This document shows, in pieces, positions 58,701 to 64,000 of a DNA stretch of 64,000 nucleotides (position 1 is its first letter; every line of letters starts with the position of its first letter). Source of the DNA: Massilia antarctica (lineage in GTDB: Bacteria > Pseudomonadota > Gammaproteobacteria > Burkholderiales > Burkholderiaceae_D); NCBI RefSeq assembly GCF_015689335.1, contig NZ_CP065053.1, forward strand, positions 5,952,001-6,016,000. Reading direction: 5' to 3'. A model generated the notes under the pieces. It saw nothing but the letters and a program-made list of their open reading frames with translations, did no database searches and was not told the DNA's origin. The translations under genes were made by a program, and so were the position numbers.

Positions 58701-59482
58701 AGCGAGCCCGATTTGCCGGCGCCCCCCAACACCAGCAAGCGGCCATCGCTATCGGTGCGCAATTCGCCCAGCGGCACCTCGAGCTTGGGCGACTGCGCCA
58801 CCGGTTTGATCACTTCGCCCGGCGTCCAATACTGCGTTTTCAGCGGCGGCGATTGATTGGGCGGCACATCCGACGCCTTGATGTTCATGTAGCCGTCGCG
58901 GCTGCCCCGCACCCAGTCCGGATCGGCGCCGCCCTGGGCCGGCATCAACACCGTGTAGGGCAACGGCCCGATGGTGCCGCCGTCGAACCTGACCCGCACG
59001 CCGGGATCGGTGCCGCTGATCGAACGCGGGCCGGGGTCGATCACCAGCCGTTCGCGCTCGGGCGAACCGCCCGGGATTTGCTGGTTGCGCAGCGGCGGCG
59101 CGTGCGGATTTTTTTCATAGAAATCGGGATACTGGCTCTGCCAGAAGCGTCCCAGGAACATATTGTTGACCGCCTTGCGGTTGGCCAGGTGCACGGTCCA
59201 GGTGATGCTGGCGTCGGCCGCCGTCAATTCGCGGATCGGCTGGTCGTTGGCGTCGTAGGCGTAAATGCGAAAGCGCGCGGCCTGGCGCTTGATGCGACCA
59301 TCGGCATCCTTGTAGCCGCCCGGCGGATCGACCACCTCGCCGGGCGACTCCGGGCCGCAATAGTAGGCGTCCGGGCTGTTGCCGGCGCGGGCGATGCCCA
59401 GCCCGGGGTGGATGCGGCAATAGGCAATCGCCGCTGCGGCGGCGGCGCTGCTGGTGCTGCTGGGATCTCGATGTGTGCTCAC
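55763..59482 (-). CDS. LodA-like CTQ oxidase fused to heme-oxygenase-like diiron domain (1239 aa)
   Basis: The N-terminal ~700 residues match the LodA/GoxA family of cysteine tryptophylquinone oxidases, from the opening CRIHPGLGIARAGNSPDAYY to the block LPWQADFSECNTNWWPAQRP, in which Cys574 and Trp578/Trp579 are candidate cofactor residues (which pair is crosslinked is not established here). LodA enzymes oxidise amino acids such as lysine and release hydrogen peroxide. From about 750 a second module follows: PELLGMTLYLEW (Glu869, Glu878) and YYALHLGIDNASAGHGA (His904, Asp908, His914), matching heme-oxygenase-like diiron proteins. LodA itself is about 730 residues, so this is a fusion. GTG start with AGGAG upstream. 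No classical signal peptide. Confidence 0.83.
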   Translation of the reverse strand: MSTHRDPSSTSSAAAAAAIAYCRIHPGLGIARAGNSPDAYYCGPESPGEVVDPPGGYKDADGRIKRQAARFRIYAYDANDQPIRELTAADASITWTVHLANRKAVNNMFLGRFWQSQYPDFYEKNPHAPPLRNQQIPGGSPERERLVIDPGPRSISGTDPGVRVRFDGGTIGPLPYTVLMPAQGGADPDWVRGSRDGYMNIKASDVPPNQSPPLKTQYWTPGEVIKPVAQSPKLEVPLGELRTDSDGRLLVLGGAGKSGSLIPNNPIGLLNVGSSYANNDYWYDDISDGPVSATVVLHDGTSVTMKDQAWVLCAVPKFVPAAETLTTLYDIAREAVGDAAESDAVSFMQDVYPILKRLDTFTWLNKTANRGHGSDTAQGSFMGASNPVFLALASNSKEELFRDARAHVFGRLRPPNLVAANADAKDTPETLRYANASFMPQMSGDGGEATVLADGSPLAPLPGSGVYVTWLTLSPVQYAKMKRWAEGDFSADWQGEPGAAPPLSSLPVAQQPAALDRAALEPCVGGAFYPGIEMTYFSREASTWAGLCRINPATAPGGLTMHMALPWQADFSECNTNWWPAQRPDDVVPVGTLDASVQSDDRIDKQPLSSVLAKRVPWARGLPPASPGLDNAMVDLWKDLGFVVRKQVNGQTVMIETERSPYMGANMRDYFYYLMNIASYGDFLPRAHSLVGEFLAQAWQNQEQADPDEVWKFFPFTKDSFDARLELIYDNFVRDASLSSARQQYEVEQSGSAHQSYLSNSRASVIRSIFQMAPFNQLDGAWLRGITPDGPIGSIDSMMFSIRMDEMGDGNVEQNHANVYTDLLKSLNIYLPDLHTRAYADNPDLFPSAFTQPVFLLAISQFGDEFMPELLGMTLYLEWSAIGLLSSVDQMKALGINPLYYALHLGIDNASAGHGAVAKACVEMYLDQVRESEGEAAMQQVWKRIWTGYVAFGTLGTLGDDLANASSSPPTPEDRMVAMIQAKAPYASRAHREKMLGPNLINDWMLDPLGLLHEMQKAGLIVPGDLAHSTILELIGFNGPMYHVFSAAEQKLWQDYILYLGQKPAVHTDIAQRMHLTIDFMRQRQMGVSGHRVQLEGPDPRCADPAAKDAPLVSMAIQDWFALQDNDALMRALACERNGWVQRFDPLNSPLVTSMLAGNGAMATAFQAIPANTDGASYKSIIVQWIGMGCPVGKMVRGRHLAAKAPLPVVPHTGMVSTNYLSKGKDGRPHHIWGMGTPH

Positions 59483-59519
59483 GCGGCTCTCCTGTTGGGT
59501 ATCGGTCGGGGTGCTTGCT

Positions 59520-61343
59520 TCATTCGATGGCAGTCAAGACCAACCGGGTCGGATCGGCCCAGCGCAGGCCCAGCGACGGGGCCTGGAAATGCATGAAGTA
59601 CAGGCCAGGCGCGGGCGCGGCGAAGTCGACGCTGTAGGCGCCGTTGCCCTGGGCGCTGGCCAGCAAACGCGTTTGCGAGATGCCGGAGGCGTCGAAAATG
59701 AGCACCTCGAGGTCGCTCGCCGGCGCCAGCCCGGCCGGCTCGCCGGCGGCGCCCACGCGCAGCAGCAGGCGCTGCCTGCGGCCCGCGGTCAGCGCGCCCT
59801 GCCCCGGTTCGAGCGCCACCGCCAGCGGGCGTGCCGGCCGGACCCCGTCCGCAGCGGCGATATCGAGCGCGAAACAGTGCAGCACGCGCGGCTGGTCCAG
59901 GTACATCACCAGCTGGTAGGCGCCGGCTGGCGGAAGCCGGGTGTCGACCCGGTAGTGTCCGGGGTCGCGCTCTTGCAGGCTGCGATCGACCACCATCAGC
60001 GCGCGCGGCGTGCGGCCGTAATTGCGGAACGCGCCGAGCGGCGCGGCCATGCCTTCCTTGTAATAGTAGATGCTGCGGTCGGCCGGATTGGCCAGCAGCA
60101 TGGCGTCGCCATTGGGCGCCGCCGCCATCACGCCGGCCAGGCTGCTGCGCTGGCCGGGCGCCAGCTGGCCGCCGGCGAAACCGGCTACCGTGATCGATTC
60201 GCCGCTGCGCCCCAGGCCGTCGAGCGCGACCAATTGCACGTCGGCCGCGCCCTGGCGGTGGATGTACGCCATGCGCCCGGAAAAAGCCAGCTGGTCCGGG
60301 CCGTTGCCGATGCGGGCGCTCTGGACGATCTGGTTGCTGGCGGTGTCGAGCACCTGCAGTTCGCCGGTCACGCCGTTGAGAATGAGTCCCAGCCTGCCCC
60401 CGGGGACGAAGCCGAGCTGGTTCACGCCGGGCGCACCGGCCAGGCGTGCCGCCACCCTCCCGCCGCTGTCGATGGCGACGATGCCGCCGCCGCTATCGGC
60501 CACATAGGCCAGCCGCGCGGCGCTCGACCAGGCCAGCGCGACCGGCGCCGCTCCGGTCGCGACCACGGCGCGCTGGCGCAGCGCCACCGCATCGATCACG
60601 GTCACGCTGCCGGCGCCCCGGTTGCTGACGAAGGCTGCCGCGCCATCGTCGCTGAAGGCAATCTCGTGCGGGCCTGCCCCGGTGTCGATGCGCGCGGCCA
60701 CCTTGCCGTCGGTGCTGCCCAGCACGGCGACACCGCTGGCGGTGGCGACCCAGACCCGGCCCATGCGGCCGGGCTGGCGCGCCAGGCGCGCCGGCTGCGA
60801 GCCGACCTGCGTGTTGGCGATCACTGTCCAGCTGCGCGTGTCGACCAGCGCCACCGCGCCGGCTTCCGGCATCGACACCAGTACGCGCTCGCCCTCTTGC
60901 AGCCAGTCGGCCCCGGGCGCCTGCAAGTCGACCAGCGCCAGCAACTTGGAACCGCCAAAGCCGTTGAGCGGATTGATCACCGAAATCGATGGATCCGCAT
61001 TCAGGGCCAGCACGTAATAGGCGTTCAGGTCGAGCGCCGGGGTGTCGAACCAGTTGCCGCCGACGAAGTGCGAAGCCTTGCGCCGGCACTCGCCGGCGTC
61101 GCCCGCGCTGTCCGGGCGCAGCCGGTCCAGCCACGCGGCCGGCCGCGCACCGCGCAGCGGTGCTCCCTGGCTATCGAGCAGGCGCAAGGTGAAGCCGACA
61201 TCGGCGCCGTCGCGCAAGGCGCCCGACGCGCTTAGTTGCACACGCACGCCCTCGTGCTCGATCTGGCCCAGCGGCACCGGCTGGGCCAGCAGCGCGCCCG
61301 ACAGCAGGCAGCCGGCCGCCAGCAGCATCGCGCGCGGCCCCAT
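59520..61343 (-). CDS. Secreted beta-propeller protein, YVTN/NHL-like (607 aa)
   Basis: Signal peptide at residues ~1-21 (MLLAAGCLLSGALLAQ). From about 120 to 420 there are repeated blades with the 'VxVID / VAxxGxxP' pattern (VWVATASGVAVLGSTDGKVA, AFVSNRGAGSVTVIDAVALR, LAYVADSGGGIVAIDSGG), typical of YVTN-type seven-bladed propellers. Flanking regions are beta-rich and unassigned. The start at 61343 shares a base with the stop of the upstream gene (TAATG), so translation is coupled. It lies 37 bases before the LodA-like gene and probably acts as an extracytoplasmic scaffold or docking partner of the complex; this role is inferred. Confidence 0.83.
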   Translation of the reverse strand: MGPRAMLLAAGCLLSGALLAQPVPLGQIEHEGVRVQLSASGALRDGADVGFTLRLLDSQGAPLRGARPAAWLDRLRPDSAGDAGECRRKASHFVGGNWFDTPALDLNAYYVLALNADPSISVINPLNGFGGSKLLALVDLQAPGADWLQEGERVLVSMPEAGAVALVDTRSWTVIANTQVGSQPARLARQPGRMGRVWVATASGVAVLGSTDGKVAARIDTGAGPHEIAFSDDGAAAFVSNRGAGSVTVIDAVALRQRAVVATGAAPVALAWSSAARLAYVADSGGGIVAIDSGGRVAARLAGAPGVNQLGFVPGGRLGLILNGVTGELQVLDTASNQIVQSARIGNGPDQLAFSGRMAYIHRQGAADVQLVALDGLGRSGESITVAGFAGGQLAPGQRSSLAGVMAAAPNGDAMLLANPADRSIYYYKEGMAAPLGAFRNYGRTPRALMVVDRSLQERDPGHYRVDTRLPPAGAYQLVMYLDQPRVLHCFALDIAAADGVRPARPLAVALEPGQGALTAGRRQRLLLRVGAAGEPAGLAPASDLEVLIFDASGISQTRLLASAQGNGAYSVDFAAPAPGLYFMHFQAPSLGLRWADPTRLVLTAIE

Positions 61344-64000
61344 TATTTCGGCGCGCCGCGGCGGCGCGGCGAGGAGCGCAACGCGGCCGCGGCCCGCGCC
61401 AGCGGCGGGCTGGATGCGACTGGCGCGGCACCGTAACGGGCCTGGCCGCCGAAAGGCGAGGCCACCAGCACGGTGTCGGGCAAGGTGGCGCTGGCGGTAT
61501 AGGTCCAGCGCCCATGCGGATCGACCGGCACCCTGGCCTGCCAGCCCTTCGTGCCGCTCAAGGTCAGGCTGCTGGTGCGTACCCGTTCGCCCGGCGCGGC
61601 AGCCGGCCGCACCGTGACCGTTCCGCTGATCTGGTAGCCGGCCCCGCTCGGCCGGACGGCGTCGATCGCGATGGTGTCGGGCAGGATGGCGCCGGCGGCG
61701 CCGGGCGCGACCCGGAACAAGCCCCACAATCCCGCCTGGTATTGGGCGGCGGTGGCGCTGCGGTACAAATAATCGCCGGGCGTCTTGAAGTGCCCGCCGG
61801 CCTGGGGAATGACGATATCGAAGTGCGAGGTCGGACCAACCCCGGTCGTGGCACCGGTCACGGCCGACTCCGGGTTGTGGCCGATCCTGGTCGAGCGGTC
61901 GAGATACGGCTGCTCCTGCCACTGGTGTCCGCTCAACTCGAACACTTGCTGGTTGTCGCCGATCCCGGGCGCGTGCAGCACGCGAAAACGCACCGGCATG
62001 CCGGCCGGGGCGCGAAATACCGGTGTCACCGGATCGCCTCCCGTCAGCGCGTTCGAGATGGCGCTGCTGGTGTCGATTGCCGAGTACGAGATGCTGCTCA
62101 GATTTCCCAGATCGCCTGCTTGCAAGTCATACCACGAAGCGGGTGGCGCCGTGCCGGCTTTTAACCCGGCAGCGGCGTTCACCCCGTAGCGATAGAAAAA
62201 CGGTTCGCTGCGGTAGTTAAAGGCCGACAGCGGCATGCCCGCGTCGTACAGCGGATTGCCATTGAGTTCCATCGAGATATCGTTCTGGAACATCAAGGTG
62301 AAATCGCGGAACACGCCACCGTCGGCGGCGAACACGGTGGCCGAAGTGCGCGTGCCAGGGTCTTCCACCCAGCTCGCGCCCTTCGGCTCGATGACGATCG
62401 CGCCGAACAGCCCGCGGTAAGCCTGCATCAAGGGGTCGGCCGGCTGCAGATTGACGGCGCCAAATTCGACCGGCGTTGCGCGCAGATCGCCATCGGCACC
62501 GCGTTCGAGGGTGCCGGCGTACCAGAGGTAGTCGCGGAAAGGCACAGCGCAATCGCGGCAAGCCGGGTCCCGCGGCGGCACCGTCTGCACCGGGTTGTTG
62601 CCCACGTTGGCGCCGTTCGACGAGGTGATGTCAAAGGCCAGCAGTTGCGGATGCAGGCCCACGCTGGAGGAGGTGCTCATCATAATGTCGGCATAGCCAG
62701 CCGAATAGGCGGTGGTGCCGTCCGGCCGGTTCGCCGATTCTTTCTTTCTAAACACACTGTCAGCGCCATTGACGCGATTGCTCAGGCGGACCTTGATCCA
62801 GTCGCCAGCGGCAGCGCGCAACACCAGCGGTTCGAGCGACACGCCTGGGCGCAGGCGCTCGCCGTCGAGAAGATCCTCGTCGCGCACATAGACGACGGCG
62901 TTCGGATCGTTCAGCGGGTGGCTGCTATCGTAGCCTTTTGGTCCGACATTGATGCCGCGCTCGTTGTATGAGAGCGTGCCTTTCTCGCCGAGCAGCTGCT
63001 TGACCGTCAGCGCCGATACATGGAACTGGCGCAGACAAGGCAGGCCCAGGCTGCAATCGTCCTTGAGATCGCGCGGCAGCGTGGTGGCCAGCGCCGGCGG
63101 TGGTGTCAAGTTGCCCGGCAATGGCGCCAGGTCCGGCGTCGCCTTGCGGTAGGCGCGCAACAAGCCCCAGGCGCCGTTGGTCAAGCCTTCGTAGGAGGCA
63201 CTCGGATTGTACAAATAATCGGCGCCCTGCTCGCCCGCGGTGCGCGGCACGGTGAACAAGGCTTCGAAGTGCTCGGACAAGATCATGAACTGGCTGTTTC
63301 GGAATCCGGAATTCGGATCGAAAGGCGCATGCTGCCACTTCAGGCCATGCATCGTGAAGTCGTGCATCGACGTGTGCGACCCGACCAGCATGCGGATCTG
63401 GACCGGGTCGTCCTCGTAGGCGCGCAACAGCGGCGTATACGGATCGGCCGGGTTCATGCCGGCACTGATCGGCCGGCGCGGGAATCTCAAGCAGTCGCCG
63501 GTGCACGCGGGGTTGATCCTGGCGCCGCCAGCCGGCTGGGTGTTCATCGCTGGATCAAGGCGCGGGATCGAGCGGAACACATGGGCCAGATCGGTTTCCA
63601 CCCCACCCGTGATGGGCGTGACGGGCGACGCGGCCACGCGCTGCGGCAGCGGCTCGCCCCGGTAATTCATCGACACGATGCCAGGGCCGAAGTCGCTGAT
63701 CAGGAACGGCTTCGGGCTCGCTGGGGGGCTGGGGGGCTGGCCGGCGGGCGGGCAGCCCGGACAATTTATCGCATGCACCGTGTCGGCCCAGCCGCGGTAT
63801 TCGGCGCCTGGCGCCAAGGGCTTGCATTGGAAAAATGCCGCAACCTGACCCGGGTAGCAATCGGGCTGGGCGCGGCTGCCCGCCCCGTACGCCAGTTGCA
63901 GGTCGCCCCAGGCCAGCGCGAATTCGCGGTAGGCGCGCTGCCCGCCCCTGGGCAGGATGTTGGCCGCATAGCTGGTTGGTCCGCCGTCGGCGCGCCGGCC
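61343..64000 (-). CDS. Multicopper-oxidase-like protein with lost copper ligands, 5' end beyond window
   Basis: The frame is still open at base 64000, so the N-terminus lies outside. At least 885 residues are visible. They show multicopper-oxidase-like cupredoxin features: SHTSMHDFTMHGLKW (a partial His-x-His region), GANVGNNPVQTVPP and LWYAGTLE, and a terminal cupredoxin with PGDYLYRSATAAQYQAGLWG. In active enzymes that last region carries the HCHxxxHxxxxM copper ligands; here they are replaced by R, S, A, Q/Y and L. It is thus either inactive as an oxidase or binds fewer coppers. The C-terminus is Arg/Ala/Pro-rich. It is coupled to the beta-propeller gene by a 1-base overlap. Confidence 0.78.
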   Translation of the reverse strand, partial: GRRADGGPTSYAANILPRGGQRAYREFALAWGDLQLAYGAGSRAQPDCYPGQVAAFFQCKPLAPGAEYRGWADTVHAINCPGCPPAGQPPSPPASPKPFLISDFGPGIVSMNYRGEPLPQRVAASPVTPITGGVETDLAHVFRSIPRLDPAMNTQPAGGARINPACTGDCLRFPRRPISAGMNPADPYTPLLRAYEDDPVQIRMLVGSHTSMHDFTMHGLKWQHAPFDPNSGFRNSQFMILSEHFEALFTVPRTAGEQGADYLYNPSASYEGLTNGAWGLLRAYRKATPDLAPLPGNLTPPPALATTLPRDLKDDCSLGLPCLRQFHVSALTVKQLLGEKGTLSYNERGINVGPKGYDSSHPLNDPNAVVYVRDEDLLDGERLRPGVSLEPLVLRAAAGDWIKVRLSNRVNGADSVFRKKESANRPDGTTAYSAGYADIMMSTSSSVGLHPQLLAFDITSSNGANVGNNPVQTVPPRDPACRDCAVPFRDYLWYAGTLERGADGDLRATPVEFGAVNLQPADPLMQAYRGLFGAIVIEPKGASWVEDPGTRTSATVFAADGGVFRDFTLMFQNDISMELNGNPLYDAGMPLSAFNYRSEPFFYRYGVNAAAGLKAGTAPPASWYDLQAGDLGNLSSISYSAIDTSSAISNALTGGDPVTPVFRAPAGMPVRFRVLHAPGIGDNQQVFELSGHQWQEQPYLDRSTRIGHNPESAVTGATTGVGPTSHFDIVIPQAGGHFKTPGDYLYRSATAAQYQAGLWGLFRVAPGAAGAILPDTIAIDAVRPSGAGYQISGTVTVRPAAAPGERVRTSSLTLSGTKGWQARVPVDPHGRWTYTASATLPDTVLVASPFGGQARYGAAPVASSPPLARAAAALRSSPRRRGAPK

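Noticed and set aside
56978-59596. 872-codon plus-strand frame opposite the LodA-like gene
   Set aside because: Antisense shadow; no motif, while the minus-strand product has LodA and diiron signatures.
1-64000. tRNA, rRNA, CRISPR arrays and insertion sequences
   Set aside because: No cloverleaf-like segments with a CCA end, no regularly spaced repeats and no transposase motifs were noticed on either strand.

Overview
The window is a GC-rich chromosomal segment from a violet-pigmented betaproteobacterium, most likely of the Oxalobacteraceae (Janthinobacterium / Duganella / Massilia group). The support is a complete vioABCDE violacein operon, exosortase-type PEP-CTERM proteins, and the dense, overlapping gene organisation. 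Genus is an inference; no rRNA or tRNA gene, CRISPR array, insertion sequence or origin was seen.

Layout. 1-4.2 kb: 3' part of a GH28 pectinase, a PEP-CTERM protein, a Tat-exported protein, a diguanylate-cyclase remnant and a YdhG-like protein. 4.3-6.7 kb: tandem TonB_C/Sel1 paralogues. 6.7-11.5 kb (minus): a LysR regulator downstream of a tightly coupled operon with two lipoproteins, two small proteins and a radical SAM enzyme. 11.6-19.9 kb: a NarL-type response regulator facing an operon made of a hybrid histidine kinase and a 1895-residue GMC oxidoreductase / alpha-beta hydrolase / PhoD-like fusion. 20-30 kb: a Cys-rich CPCC protein beside a double-frameshifted gene, a PaaI-type thioesterase, a cohesin-domain PEP-CTERM protein next to a dockerin-bearing metzincin protease, a large ankyrin protein, a YbgC-like thioesterase and an AraC/GlxA remnant.

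30.7-39.3 kb: vioA-vioB-vioC-vioD-vioE with overlapping or abutting genes, then an MFS exporter and a strong hairpin shared with a convergent GlxA-type regulator. 40.4-41.4 kb: DJ-1/PfpI and cupin genes. 41.6-45.9 kb: secreted SGNH esterase, a membrane-anchored protein and an enlarged Lnt-like acyltransferase. 46-48.8 kb: DUF2946 protein, small membrane protein and TonB-dependent copper receptor. 48.9-52.2 kb: LysR, an Old Yellow Enzyme and two tandem NTF2-like proteins.

52.4-64 kb (minus, running off the window) is the most unusual region: a coupled operon of a degenerate multicopper-oxidase-like protein, a beta-propeller protein, a LodA-like (cysteine tryptophylquinone type) oxidase fused to a heme-oxygenase-like diiron domain, its LodB-like flavoprotein, a tandem double-SCO protein and a cytochrome c / periplasmic-binding-protein fusion. 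The set looks like an extended quinoprotein system with its own cofactor maturation, metal delivery and electron transfer. I regard it as the best candidate for an undescribed system, followed by the radical SAM/lipoprotein operon and the adjacent cohesin-dockerin pair.
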